Assembly: GCA_037176705.1 (NCBI GenBank)
Contig: CM073885.1
Location: forward strand, 166,708,290-166,772,289
Direction: 5' to 3'
From: Molossus alvarezi
Lineage: Eukaryota > Chordata > Mammalia > Chiroptera > Molossidae
Length of the DNA: 64,000 nt
The notes under the pieces are model-generated. The model was not told where the DNA came from. It ran no database searches and saw only the letters and a program-made list of their open reading frames with translations. Shown one piece after another: positions 50,575-62,039 of the stretch (within the stretch, counting starts at the first letter, position 1; each line of letters begins with the position of its first letter). A program made the translations under genes and the position numbers.

Positions 50575-51180
50575 TTTAACAACAAATACTTGGTCAGTGG
50601 GTCCTGGCACTGTTCTAAGCATTGGGGATACACTAGTGAACAAAATAGACAAGGTCCCTGACCTCCAGGGGCTTACAGTTTAGTAAGGGGAAGCAGACAA
50701 TAAACCAATAATCATATATCAGTATATTAATAAACCAACACATCTCTACCATAGGTAGATATGAATAAACCTATGTTAGAAAACTAAAACAGGGTAAGGA
50801 TATGTAGGGAAGGGAAGGTTACTATTTTTGAGTAGTTAAGGGAGATGACACTGATAAGGGTTCTTTTGATCAGAAATCTGTAGAACGCGAGGGAATAAAC
50901 CATGTAGTTATCTGGAGGATGCGTGTTCTAGGCAGAGGGACATACCATGAGATGGGCATGGGCTTGGCATGTTTGAGGATCATTGAGGAAGCCAACATAG
51001 GGGAAGGACAGTAGACAGGTAGATCAAAGAGTAGCAGGTCTCATAGTTATGCAGGGCCCTGTGATTCTTGTAAGGACTTAGGTATTTATACAATACCTAA
51101 GAACAATGAGGAGAACAATGAGGAGTCATTGAAGATTTTGAGCAGAGTGACATGATTTGGCTTCTATTTAATAGGACTGT
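50575..51180 (+). repeat. Ancient mammalian interspersed repeat, family not certain
   Basis: A known mammalian phrase set appears in order: CACTGTTCTAAGCATTGGGG, GTGAACAAAATAGACAAGGT, CCAGGGGCTTACAGTTTAG, GTTCTAGGCAGAGGGACA, GATGGGCATGGGCTTGGC, CATTGAAGATTTTGAGCAG and AGTGACATGATTTGGCTTC. I recognise it as a repeat but will not fix the family by eye. Confidence 0.55.
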
Positions 51181-51447
51181 TCTTACTGCAGTGTAGAAAT
51201 AGAGTATAAGGGCACATGAGAGTATGAGAGAAATAGGTTAAAACGCGGCTGCAAGGATTCAGTTGAGAGACAACAGTGGGAGTTGGGGAAGTGATTGCGT
51301 GATTGCGGTGGAGTTGATGAGGGAGAGAAGAATTCTGAATGTATTTGAATGGCAGCAGGATTTGATGATGGCTGTGGAGAGTGAGAAAGAGATGAACCTA
51401 AGACCCATCTTCTCTGATTTGCAGGAAAGCACATTTTATCTTATTTT

Positions 51448-51698
51448 TTTTTTTTATCCTCACCCGAGAATATTTTTCCATTTTTTGTACAGATAGAGTG
51501 GGAGGGAGAGAGAGGAAGGGAAAGGGAGAGAGAGAGAGAAACATCGACGTGAAGGGACACATCGAGTGGCTGCCACCCACACGACCAACCAGGGCCGGGG
51601 ACAAACTGCAACTGAAGTACGTGCCCTTAGCGGGAACCGAACCCGGGTCTCTCCGGACCGCAGGCTGACGCTCTAACCGCTGAGCCAAACTGGCCAGG
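51448..51698 (-). mobile_element. Ves-type SINE, young
   Basis: Minus-strand copy with a perfect 19-bp TSD GCACATTTTATCTTATTTT (51429-51447 and 51699-51717). The CpG-rich head is intact. It shares ACATCGACGTGAAGGGACAC and GCCACCCACACGA with the copy at 62293, marking a young subfamily. Confidence 0.97.
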
Positions 51699-51872
51699 GC
51701 ACATTTTATCTTATTTTCTTTCTGTCCTTTTGGGTGGTGGTGAGATGGAGTAGGTGGGCATGGCAGGTGGAAACTGTGGGGGAAAGTTCAACTTGGGCTT
51801 TATTCAGCCTCTGCCTAAGCAGTTCTCATGGGTGTATTTCCCGTTTCAGATTCTTTTCTTCACTGGGTTCAT

Positions 51873-52326
51873 TGCATTGGTTTCCTAGGACTGCCATAAC
51901 AAAATACCATAAACCGAATGCCTTAAAACAATACAGTTTTGTTCTCTCACAGTTCTGGAGGCCAAAAATCTAAAATCAAGGTGTCAGCAGGGTCACGATT
52001 CCGCTAAAACTTTGGGTAGAGTCCTTCCTTGACTTCCTAGCTCCTGGTGGTGACCAGTAATCCTTGGTGTTCCTTGGCTTGCCAATTTATCTCTCCAATC
52101 TGCACCTCCATTGTCGCATGGCTATCTTCCTGTGCATCTCCTATTTCTTATCTTCTTGTAAGAATGCCTGTCACATTGGATTAGAATCCCACCCTACTCT
52201 AGGATGACCTCATCTTAACCAGTTACCTCTGATGTGACAAAGTTCCAAATAAAATCACAGTCTGAAGTACAGGGGTCTAAGACTTCAATATAGCTTTTTT
52301 GGGGAGACACAATTCAACCCATAACA
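51873..52326 (-). mobile_element. Solo MLT1 LTR (ERVL-MaLR)
   Basis: A 454-bp LTR on minus, from the terminal complement TGTTATGGGTTGAATTGTGTC (at 52326) to GGTTTCCTAGGACTGCCATAAC near 51880. The internal phrases CTTCTTGTAAGAATGCCTGT and GATGACCTCATCTTAACC fit MLT1. It starts TG and ends CA, and is flanked by TTCAT (51868-51872) and GTCAT (52327-52331), a 5-bp TSD with one change. No internal retroviral genes are present. Confidence 0.88.
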
Positions 52327-52331
52327 GTCAT

Positions 52332-55100
52332 GAAAATGCTGAATCACGGTGTTGTTCATTGCAAACCTGAATGTCCTATGGTGGTTGTGATGGCTTTTTC
52401 TCTTAAGAGTTTTTTTCTTACCAATTTTTGGGTCTGCCATCTCTCTACCCTGACAGGTATTTCCAGATTGACAATAATAATGCATTTTTCATATTCTCTT
52501 CTTTTACCAGTACCCCTTTTAAGGGCTGTCAGTGAGATTACTGGCCACACAGAGCTAACTCTTCTGTTCTGCTCCCCTTGACCTGCCTACCATTCTTTGA
52601 AATCTTTTCAGTTTAGAATATACTTACTTCTTTAGTAGATTGCTGCTACTTTTTATTCATTTTATTAGGTACCTAAAGGATAAATCTGTGGTCCAAACTA
52701 ACCCTGGTATCATTACCTTGAAGTTTAATTTCAAATATTTGAGCATAACATTAAATATGCGTATAAACTATTGCCAAGAACTGTGTATAGTCTGAGATTT
52801 TACCCTAAATGCAAACTGACAAGTTAGCCTATCACAGTTTCATGGATGCTGGTGGAATAAATAAACACCTTGGGTCAGAGGGAAGGGCAAGGTATAACTC
52901 AGAGAAATAGTAGTAGGCAGAGTATCAGCATTTTTCAACAGCTTCCCAAGCCCTGATTTCCACTAGGTGATGTAAAGAGAATAAGAATATACCTGCAAAC
53001 ACAATAGATTGCATTATAGGAGAGGGATCCTGAGTTTAGGGAACCCGAATCTTTTATAATGGGCAGTAAGCATGCCTGCCTTTTTCTCCAAAAGAAGCAT
53101 TATCTTGATTACACTGTTTAGTAAGCATGCCCTACCTTTGCTGTGGAGGGAGGCACTATCTCTGTCAGCTAAGAGAGCAAACCTACTCTTTGCTTCTAAA
53201 GGAGAAATTATCTCTACCTCCCAAGGCTATTTTTTATCAAACCTTCTTGAAAGGATGCCTCACTTACAAGGCATTCAGAGGTGCAAGCAGCCCATGAGAA
53301 ATTGTCCTCCAAAAATTGTTATGAAGGTATTTGTTTCTCATAAGAAGCAGTTGTGGTGATGTTGTTATATTTTCCAGATAATTTGATAATTTGCATAAAG
53401 TTTTATAATTACAATACATTTAAATGCTGACCAAAAATTCCTGTGTAGAATAATAACTCTGTGCCATGTGCTTCGGTGTGCATTTCTCATATCTTTGTAG
53501 AAATGATATTGTGTAGTAAGTAAAGTACGGGCTTTGCAGACACACCAGATTGATTTTTATTGATAATTGGGCTATGTCTTTATCCATGGGTGAATAAAAT
53601 TCTTCAAGATTGTTTTCTTATTTAATCCTCAGGAAAAAAGGATCAGATTGAAGAGATTTAGTATTTTTGCCCATAGTGCTAATAGAAGATATTCAGGATT
53701 CAAACCAAGGTCTGAGTTCCAATCCTGAATTCTCTAAAGCATCTGATATAACCAGTAACAGGTGTTTTACATCTAACAGAATTTTTGAGAAGTCGGTCAA
53801 CAGATAACTATAATACATTTTGAACTACTCCTTGGAAACAGACAAGTGACAATTGTATTAAGGGCAGAGACATCACAGCAAAGAGTATTCCCAGAAACAG
53901 ACATCTATCACCGCTGGTATAGAAGTTATTTTAAGAGAGAAATTTGATATAAAAAAGAAATTGTCATCCATCCAGGCCTGGACATTGTCTATTGGCTGCT
54001 GAAATTGTTTGGCTAGAAAAGCCAGTGAACAGGAAGTCTGATTTAGATTTATACATTTATTGATTCACATGTGCCAAAATGTTGGGAAAGGGGTTGGAAA
54101 TATTTACTTTATTTTGCTAGTCAGAAACAGAACACTTTCTGCTTCATTGGCTTGGTGTGGGAGTCCTGAGCAGTGCTCCAGGTATTTCAGTTAAGTTATA
54201 CAAATGAGATTTACCTCCTGTTTACATTTTCTCCTTTGTGTACTTGACTTTATCAGGTTTGTTTAATCTCTTCCACTTGGCATTTTACTTTGATTTCTGT
54301 TATGTATTTACTGAGTGTTAATGAGATGCAAACACTAGAAATATCAGTTACATAGGGTCCCTTCTCAGTAAATTTATCATGGAAACATTAAGTGATATTT
54401 TTCTGGGATGACAGGTGTATATTTCTATTATAAATTTATTTCCAATGATAGGTCAGTATATTCTCAAGATGCATACAATCAGAGCCAATTTTCTGACATA
54501 TTAATTTTGCTAACCTTTAAAATTTTCATTTGGTTGGCCATTGCTTTCATTCTTTGCTGGAAACAAGCTGTTCTGTTTTTCTCACTTAATGGTATAATTG
54601 ACTCTACTGCCCAGATGTTTGGATAGAGTCCTGTTGCCAGTAATTAATAAATACTAATACTTAAGGCTTAGGAAAGGAGCTTTGATCCTAAAATAAATGT
54701 TTACATCTGGGACATGCATTTGACTTCCCATGTAATGTGAGTTACCTTTGCCCTGATTAATGCTGGAGTTATCTTTAGAAGAATGTCAGTTAAATGCAGA
54801 CTGGCCATAGAAAACAAACAGCTTTTAACACAGGCTGTGTGCAAAGGGGCACAGCCTATTGGCGAAATATCAAAGAAGGAGACTGAAGAATTGTATTTTG
54901 ATCATGATGACTCTGCTTATTAAATTTTTAATTTTGGGCAAATCACTTAACCTTTTGGTGACCATTTTCTTATTTATAATGAGAACACATGAACATTTCT
55001 AAAACAATGTATGTGTATCTGATATATGCATACAAAATGTATACACATTTATTACTTGTTAATTTTATTTCTTTTTAACTTTTGTATGGTATTTAAACAA
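52332..55100. other. Long stretch without a recognised gene
   Basis: Mostly unique sequence. 53500-53740 has faint MIR-like phrases (TACGGGCTTTGCAGACA, GGATTCAAACCAAGGTCTGAG). Open frames are below 100 codons and have no recognisable protein. Confidence 0.45.
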
Positions 55101-55104
55101 ACAA

Positions 55105-55327
55105 AATTATGGACACAGACAACTGAAGGGTGGTTATTAGAGGGAAGGGGCTGGGGGGAGGATGAAGAGGGCAAAGTGGGTCAATGTATGTTAATGGAGG
55201 GAGACTAGGCTTTGGGTGGTGAGCACATAATGCAATACACAGATGATGTATTTTAGAATTGTACACCAGACACTTATACCATGTTATTAACTAATGCCAC
55301 CCCCATAAACTTAGTAAATAAAAAACT
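55105..55327 (+). mobile_element. L1 3'UTR fragment of another subtype
   Basis: ATTATGGACACAGACAACTG, then GTGGTGAGCACATAATGC, TTAGAATTGTACACC and AATAAAAAAC end in a short tail. The 3'UTR differs from the other L1 tails of the window, so at least three 3'UTR types coexist here. Confidence 0.7.
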
Positions 55328-55561
55328 TTTATTAAGTACTTTATAAACTTCTATGTTCTAGTTTCTATTGATGTATAACAAGCAACCCCAAAACACAGTG
55401 GCTTGAAACAACAGTCTTTTCCCTCTTCCTTCTTCACTACAGTGTGGGCAGAGCTGGATAGGGGGCAGCTCATCACTGCAGGGTCGAGCCCCCCAGAGCA
55501 TGGTGGCTGGGTTCCAAGAGAGACAGAAAGTGAAAGCTGCCAGTTTCATAAAGTCTGGGCT

Positions 55562-55633
55562 TCCATCCAAGTACTTACCAGGCCAACCCTGCTTAGCTTT
55601 GGAGATCAGACACAATCCGGTGTATTTAGGGTG
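55562..55633 (-). pseudogene. 5S rRNA fragment, antisense, at the 5' end of an L1
   Basis: Read on minus, about 72 bp match 5S rRNA: the plus strand shows CCATCCAAGTACTTACCAGG, ACCCTGCTTAGCTTTGGAGA and a CpG-decayed GATCAGAC followed by TAGGGTG. It covers roughly 5S positions 15-88, so it includes part of the internal promoter but neither end. It is about three-quarters identical, and the first 45 bp are closer. It ends exactly where L1 sequence begins. Confidence 0.85.
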
Positions 55634-56270
55634 CAGACTGATGTAGCTACTATGGAATGCAATGTGGAATTTCCTCAAAAAAAAAAAAATTGTACTGCCA
55701 TTTGACCTGGTGATCCCATTTCTTGGAATATATCCTAAGAAGCCTGAAATACCAATTTGAAAGAATATATGTATCCCTATGTTCATAGCAGCACTATTTA
55801 CAATTGCTAAGATCTGTAAACAGCCCAAGTGCTCATGGGTAGATGAGTGGATAAAGAGGCTGTGGTACCTTTACACAATGGAATACTATGCAGCTGTTAA
55901 AAAGAAGGATCTCTTAACCTTTGAGATGACATGGAGGGACCTAGAGAGCATTATGCTAAGAGAAATAAGCTGGCCAGAGAGAGAAAAGTATCACATGATC
56001 TCACTTATTTGTGGAATCAAATAAATAAATTAAACTGATGAACAAAATAAATCCAGAGACATGGAAGTAGGGAAAAGATGAACAAAGCTCAGAGGGAAGG
56101 AGGTAGGGGGGTGGGAAGAGATAAACCAAAGGACTTATATGCCTATATGGATAACCAATGGACACCGACAACAGTGCAGAAAAGGCAGAGCTGTGGGAGT
56201 GGGGAGGAGGGTGTCAATGGGGGGAAAAGGAGAGACATCTGTAATACTTTCAACAAAAAAGATAAAAAAG
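55562..56270 (+). mobile_element. Chimeric L1 insertion: antisense 5S rRNA plus L1 3' end
   Basis: The unit is 72 bp of antisense 5S rRNA followed by L1 ORF2 C-terminus and 3'UTR (55634-56265). The L1 part has a 79-codon open segment near 55779-56020, then an A-rich tail. AAAGTCTGGGCT (55550-55561) and AAAGACTGGGCT (56271-56282) enclose the whole unit, so both parts arrived in one event. The older repeat reads correctly from one TSD into the other. Confidence 0.85.
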
Positions 56271-56363
56271 AAAGACTGGGCTCAGAACAGACACTGTATT
56301 ACTTTTGCTATATTCTAAGTTTTCACAGTTGCAATTCAAGAGAGGGACTAAGTCACCACCTTT

Positions 56364-56493
56364 ATTAAAAAAATTTTTTATTGTTAATTCTCACCTGAGG
56401 ATATTTTTTTCATTGATTTTTAGATAGAGATGGAATGGAAGAGAGGGAAGGAGGAAGGGAGAGAGGGGGAGAGAGAGAGAGGGGAAGAGAGAA

Positions 56494-56543
<50 letters not shown>

Positions 56544-56713
56544 AGAGAGACATTGATGTGAGAAACACATCGATTGGTTGCCTCCTGAATGACTCCAACT
56601 GGAGCCAGGGATGGAACCTGCAACCCAGGTACATGCCCTTGACTGGAGTCAAACCTATGACCCTTCCATCCTCGGGCTAATGCTCTAACTGCTGAGGCCA
56701 ACTTTCCAGGGCT
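56364..56713 (-). mobile_element. tRNA-derived SINE with expanded (GA)n
   Basis: Minus strand, TSD AGTCACCACCTTT (56351-56363 and 56714-56726, perfect). At 350 bp it is longer than its relatives because the GA-rich body has expanded (about 56440-56545). Its insertion split the ancient repeat. Confidence 0.92.
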
Positions 56714-56800
56714 AGTCACCACCTTTTGGAAGCCACATTTAAAACCACCACATCCTATCCATTGTTCTTGAAGTCCTCGAAAATATACGTGCATCATTGA

Positions 56801-59140
56801 AAATAGCATTCACAATGTTTGGTTAACATCTATTTTTTCCCTTTAAAACATGAATTGTCCCTTGATGCTATACATCTTCCCTCACCATTGTCCTTATTTA
56901 TTTTGTATGTTATTGTAATTTCTAATGAAGCGAATGGACAGAGGAGTATAAACAGTAGCAAATACCATATATTTGCTGTCACCTGTCTCTAAGAGTAAGA
57001 CTCAAATATGTGCAATATAACTTGAATTAAGAAAAATGAAACACATTACTGAGGAACTCTCATTTAATGTGACATCAACATATCATCAACTATTACAGAG
57101 CTACTAGTCAGTTTTGATAAGTCATAGCACAAATACACTTCGTACGAGCACATTCTTGCCATTCTAATCAATTTCTCTGATAACTGCCCTCAGCATGAAG
57201 GGACAGGCGTCGTAATCAGGCCGAGAACACACGCCACACGACGGGGCAGTGGAGGCTTCGCCACGGTGTGTTCAGGGTGGACACCGCGGTTTGTAAGCAG
57301 CTCCAGGGTAGGGCCAAAGAGTGGAGAGACGACAGGAACGGAACGAACACAAGTCCTTTGAAGTATTTACCGAAGCACAATTTCAGAAGTTTTAGCACAG
57401 TTTTAGAACAGCTTAGTTTGGAAGATACATAAACAATCTAAAATCAGATGTGTATTTTTGTGTGAGAGAAAATAAGAGTCAGAAAAGGGGAGATTAAATG
57501 AATACAAAATACTAGCCAAAGCAAAATCTTACAGCCTCCTCTGGTAACCGCGGCATCTGCTCTGGCCATCTCTTTGCAGGAGTCTCGAGGAGGAAGGAGA
57601 TGACCATGTGAGAGAAGCTTGTGTCCTGGTCACCTTCCGCAAAGATTTCCCTAATTCCTCCAACGTAGTTACATCCTTGACATGCTCTCTGCGCTCCTGA
57701 TAGCCGTCACCTGTGATAGCATTGTATGTCTGTGACCGTTTATTTGGTTCCATGTGCCTCTCATTTACTTACTATACCATGGTCCCAGAATGTGTGGTAT
57801 TCAATTGAATTGCTATTCGCTGAATGAATACGGAGCTTTGTATTCCATAAAGCAGTGCCTTCCACTTCTGCTCTCCTCACGCTTCGTTATTGGTGGGAAA
57901 CCACCTCCTCGTCCTCCCTGCTAAGTTTCGGTCTGAACTAGAGGAGTATTTGTCTGTTGAAAGGGCCTTATGAATCAGAAACGGAGCTTCTTTGGTCACA
58001 GCTGTGTCCAATAATGACTTAGGATTGTATTTTCAACTAATTGCTCACCACAACATCATGCGCAATTATATGGAGTTTTACTAATTTTAACACTAAGAAG
58101 GGAGGTCAAACAATGTAAAATGGTTTATTTCTGCAATACTTCCTTATATTTGCCTTTTTTTTTTTATTGGAAAGTGAGACCGAATATATATATTTCTTAT
58201 TCTCACATCTTCTTTGTTTTATTCTCCCGTCTCTCATTTCTGCTTGTCGTGCTCACCTTCCAGAAATATACTACATGCCTGCACATTCTTGTCTCAGGCT
58301 CTGGCTTTTAGAGGAACCTGAGCTAAGATATCAGAACGAAGGAAGGCGGGAAGGCTCAGGTGCCGAAGTATTCCTAAACTCTGTTCACTTGCGTCTTCAT
58401 CACTGCCTTTGAGATGCTGCTGCCTTCTTATTTTGTTGAGTAACATGTGTCATGAAAAAACATGCCATGCAAAAACACCTTTCCCAATCTCCGTGGCAAT
58501 GGTGCCATGGAGGTATTTACAAGAAAGCATCTGGGATGTAATAAAAGAAAGTGCTCAGATATCAATGACTTGTGCTTTATGAATATTTTTATTTTGCCCA
58601 ATTGTAAATTCAAGTACACAAGTCACCCCCTAAACATAGTGGTACCAGTATGTAACCTTCATGTAACCTCACTTTCCATGCCTCCAGAATTGCAAAACAA
58701 AAATTACAAAATAAATTATAAACGTCAATATTCTGAGAAAAGAGGAACATAAAAGAAGCAAAGAATTCACCATCCTAGCAATGTTTGTGCAAAGGAGTTC
58801 ATGTAATGCCGGGCTTCTGCATTTTAGCAGCTTAATTGACTTTATGTATAGGACAATTATGTTCTTGCATCTTTTCCCCTATTCTTGCCTTTGTTCTTCC
58901 TTGCTGAGATTTGGTTTCATCTTTAAACATCCTTTGTGATCTTTGTTCAGCCTTAACCTGGTAATAACCACTTTGATGAGATGAATGCATAGCACACAGT
59001 AGCACCTTTCACATTAAGCATATTCAATGCGTAATGACACATTTCTTTCTGAAATTTTGGAAATTTTGGCTGATTTACTAATCTTTTTGGTGTCCTTGAA
59101 TAACCTAGATGTTTTAGTGTATGCTTTTTAGTATAAAAAT
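56801..59140. other. Unique stretch with two CpG-bearing segments
   Basis: 57180-57370 and 57540-57770 carry more CpG and GC than their AT-rich surroundings. On minus, 57753-57529 has a 74-codon frame (MEPNKRSQTYNAITGDGYQE and on), but it has no family match and no clear splice sites. 58255-58335 resembles the end of an ancient LTR (CTCAGGCTCTGGCTTTTAG). No gene is called. Confidence 0.4.
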
Positions 59141-59150
59141 ATTTATTGTA

Positions 59151-59240
59151 GCCCTGGTCAGTTTGGCTCAGCGGTTGGAACATCGGCCTGCGGACCAGAG
59201 AGTCCGGGTTCGGTTCCCGCTAGGGGCACATACCAAAAAA
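59151..59240 (+). mobile_element. Head-only SINE (tRNA part plus A-tail)
   Basis: Plus strand: GCCCTGGTCAGTTTGGCTCA, CATCGGCCTGCGG, GGTTCGGTTCCCGC and GGGGCACATACC lead straight into nine A's. The usual 150-bp body is missing. ATTTATTGTA (59141-59150) and AATTATTGTA (about 59242-59251) are a likely TSD, so it appears to have inserted in this short form. Confidence 0.85.
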
Positions 59241-59251
59241 AAATTATTGTA

Positions 59252-60135
59252 AGGATATGAAAGTAGCTTGCAGAACCTAGTGATGGAAGTGCCACTGGCT
59301 CATGCACAAGATTGGAAAAGCAAAGTGGAATACTGTCTGGAGGGAAAACAGCGATTTCTAATATTGCACATGTGTTCTTTCTCTTTCTCTGGGGCTGCAA
59401 GGTCTCGTCTCTGTTTTTACTGTGTGTTTGCTTCATTCTTTTCTTTCTCTTCATAGCAGCACCAGACCTATGTGGTCTCCCACCTGTGTTCAAGAGACAC
59501 ATGCTATATCCATACAATATAGCCCAGATACTTTAAGGTGCACCATTCATTTATGTATTACTAAGAAAACAGACTATTAAATAGGATGCACAAGCTATTG
59601 GAAGATGCCTTGTGATTTCAGATATGATAAAATGTGCATCTTAGCATCAATGAACTGTGGTACTGGAGTGTCTAATGTCTGATTGCTAAATTATTGAATA
59701 GAGAGAGAGTCTGAGTGGTTCATTCCAGTCAAGACATTGCCTCCTTCAGGCTCCTGTGTCTAACCCAGACCCAATCAGCCATGGCGAGAAGGACTACTGC
59801 TGGCTAAGGGGAAGTTTCTCCGGCAGGAAGCAGCTGGGTGAAGTGGGGACAAGAATGACAAAGGCTGTCTATTCTATACTGTCCTTTACCATTTCCTAGA
59901 GTTTTACTTTCAATATTTTTTTTAGCTCAAAATGTTTATATATTTACCCTTAGGTTTTCTGTGGGTTTTCAGTTACTATGCAATATGGGTTGAAAGCTAT
60001 GAAAGCAAATATGTATATATTAAATTAAAAATAAACTATTGCCTTTGAGTGTTTAAAGTTTTATTATGAGGCCCAGTTATAAATTTAAAATTATTTTCTA
60101 TTTTGTTGAGATTTTCAGTATGACTTTCTTAAAAT
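59252..60135. other. Intergenic stretch, nothing recognised
   Basis: No gene or named repeat; no exon-like frame. Confidence 0.45.
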
Positions 60136-60139
60136 TAAT

Positions 60140-60900
60140 ATTCAATTCTTTATTTTGAGATAACTTTAGACTTATATAAGAGTTGCAGAAATAGTAGAGA
60201 CTTCTCAGATGCCCTTATGTCAACATCTTACATAATCACAGATAGAGGACCTAAACTAAGAAATTCACCTATGTGCAGCACTGTTAACTAACATACAGAA
60301 CTGAGCTGGATTTCACATGTTTTCCAGTAATGCCCCATATCTGTTCCCGGGATCCAGCCCTGGATTCCGCATCATGTTGAATTGCTCTGTCTCTTTGAGT
60401 TTTCTCCATCCCTGCCAGTCCCTCAGCCTCCTTGTCTTCCATATCTTGGACCCTTTTGAAGAGTACCAGTCAGCTGTGTTGTAGCACATCCTTCAATCTG
60501 CATTTAGCTGGTGATTCCACATGATTAGAATATTATGTGTAAGTGGGAAGGATACCTGAGAGCTATTAGAACATACTATCAGGGGTCAATTATATCAACA
60601 TATATGTCTGGTGATGTTACCCTTGATCACTTGGTTAAGGTGGTGTTTGTCAGCTATTAAAGGTGTTCTATTGTAAAAGTAACCATTTCTCCATTGGAAA
60701 TTGCAAAGTATGTGGGGGAGAGGTCCTTTAGTCTATCTAAATATACCGATTTGCCATCCAGGTGTGTTCCTGCACTCTTTGGTGTGCTACTGTCCTTTTT
60801 CTTTAAGCACAGTTCTCTTGGGACCCTCTGCTCCTGTTGGTGCAGAGTGGTATTTGGAAACTAAGATGTGAGTACTAGGTGGGTTCATTGTTTCTAATGC
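60140..60900 (-). mobile_element. Old L1 fragment, probable
   Basis: TTATTTTGAGATAACTTTAG, GAGTTGCAGAAATAGTAGAG, CCGGGATCCAGCCCTGGATTC, TTTGAAGAGTACCAGTCAGC and CTTGATCACTTGGTTAAGGT follow a well-known old L1 block. The strand was chosen by analogy and is less certain. Confidence 0.6.
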
Positions 60901-61125
60901 CTCTCAGTAAATAGGATTAGAGTGTATATATGTGTAGTGATCCATGTGTACACACATCTACAGTTTTCTGCCTCTCTGTCCGTCTCATTTATTTACAAAC
61001 ACCATTTTCTCTTTAACCCAATCCAGCACATCCAGCTTTATTCTAAGGAAATCATTATTTTTTCATTATGGTTGGAATATAGAATCTGTACAATATTTAT
61101 TATTTGGAGTTTATTGAGTCTTCTT

Positions 61126-61377
61126 CCTTTTTTTTTTTTTTAAATCCTCACCCAAGGATATTTTTCTGTTTATCTTCAGATAGAGTGGAAGGGAGGGAGA
61201 GAAATATAAACATTGATGTGAGAGGGAGGGACACATCGACTGGCTGCCTCCTTCAATACCCCAACCAGGGCTGGGGATGAACTACAACTGGGGTACATGC
61301 CCTTGACTGGAATAAAATCTGCGAATTATTGGTCTGCAAGTTGATACTTTAACCACTGAGCCAAACTGGCCGGGGCA
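61126..61377 (-). mobile_element. Ves-type SINE
   Basis: Minus strand: TTTAAATCCTCACCCAAGG to CAAACTGGCCGGGGC. Flanked by AGTCTTCTT (61117-61125 and 61378-61386). The head has lost some CpGs (GAATAAAATCTGCGAATTATT), so it is an older copy. Confidence 0.9.
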
Positions 61378-61384
61378 AGTCTTC

Positions 61385-61489
61385 TTTATATTGAGATCAA
61401 CCAGTTTATTTTAGTAAATGTCCCATATGTACTTGAGAAGAATGTGTGTTCTGTCTGTTAGATACAGAATTCCTTTCTGTTTATAAATT
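61385..61489 (-). mobile_element. Old L1 fragment (endonuclease region)
   Basis: AATGTCCCATATGTACTTGA and GAAGAATGTGTGTTCTGTC match the reverse complement of the L1 endonuclease segment also seen at 4330-4360. Probably part of the old L1 that continues at 62040. Confidence 0.6.
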
Positions 61490-61701
61490 TTATTTATTGA
61501 TTGATTTTTGAGAGAGAGAGAGAGAGAGAGAAGACAAGAGAAGACAAGAGAAGAGACGAGGAGAGGAGAGACATCAGTTTGTCATTTTACTTATTTATGC
61601 ATTCATTGGTTGATTCTTGTATGTGCCCTGACTGGGGATTGGACCAGCAACCTTGGTGTATCGGGATGACTCTCTAACCAACTGAGTTACCCAACCAGGG
61701 C
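61490..61701 (-). mobile_element. tRNA-derived SINE, diverged
   Basis: Minus strand: TTTATTTATTGATTGATTTTTG, a GA-rich block with AAGACAAGAG repeats, CCCTGACTGGGGATTGGACC, ending TACCCAACCAGGGC. Diverged; no certain TSD. Confidence 0.78.
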
Positions 61702-61817
61702 CTGTAGAATTTTTTATATAGCTAATAACTTCGTGTATTATTCAGGCATTCTATATTTCTTTTTTTTTTTTTTTTTTCTGCTTTATATTCTATTCCTGAG
61801 TGAAATATATTATCATG

Positions 61818-61925
61818 GTTCTCAAATTGTGGTCTCTGGACCAGAAACATTAGTATCACTTGGGAGTTGGTTAGACATGCAAATCCTTGGGCCTCCCTCA
61901 AGATACAAATGTTACTCCTTTGTAG
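61818..61925 (+). mobile_element. MER5-like DNA transposon fragment
   Basis: TGGTTCTCAAATTGTGGTCT, AGTATCACTTGGGAGTTGGTTAG and ATGCAAATCCTTGGGCCTC match the MER5 opening (TGGTTCTCAA, ATCACCTGGGAGCTTGTTAG, AAATCCTGGGCC). Confidence 0.75.
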
Positions 61926-62039
61926 ATGATCAGCTCTTTTCTCTCCAAAAGGCTTTAGAACTTTCTACTTGTTTGATGTTCTTAAAATGGCCTATTATTT
62001 GCTCTATGTATTCTTTTTTTTTTTTTAAATATCATATTT

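Larger units (their letters stand above)
55360..56800. repeat. Ancient mammalian repeat, split by a 5S-L1 chimera and a SINE
   Basis: ATTGATGTATAACAAGCAACC, CACAGTGGCTTGAAACAACA, CCAAGAGAGACAGAAAGTGAAAG, then (after the insertion) CAGACACTGTATTACTTTTGC, and (after the SINE) TGGAAGCCACATTT form one old MER/LTR-class repeat. The family is not named. The clean continuation across both insertions is what dates them as later events. Confidence 0.5.

Noticed and set aside
55562..55633. A functional 5S rRNA gene
   Set aside because: Both ends are missing, many positions have changed, and it lies inside an L1 insertion.
56420..56809. A serine/leucine-rich protein frame on minus
   Set aside because: It is the translation of the (CT)n side of a SINE's expanded GA tract.
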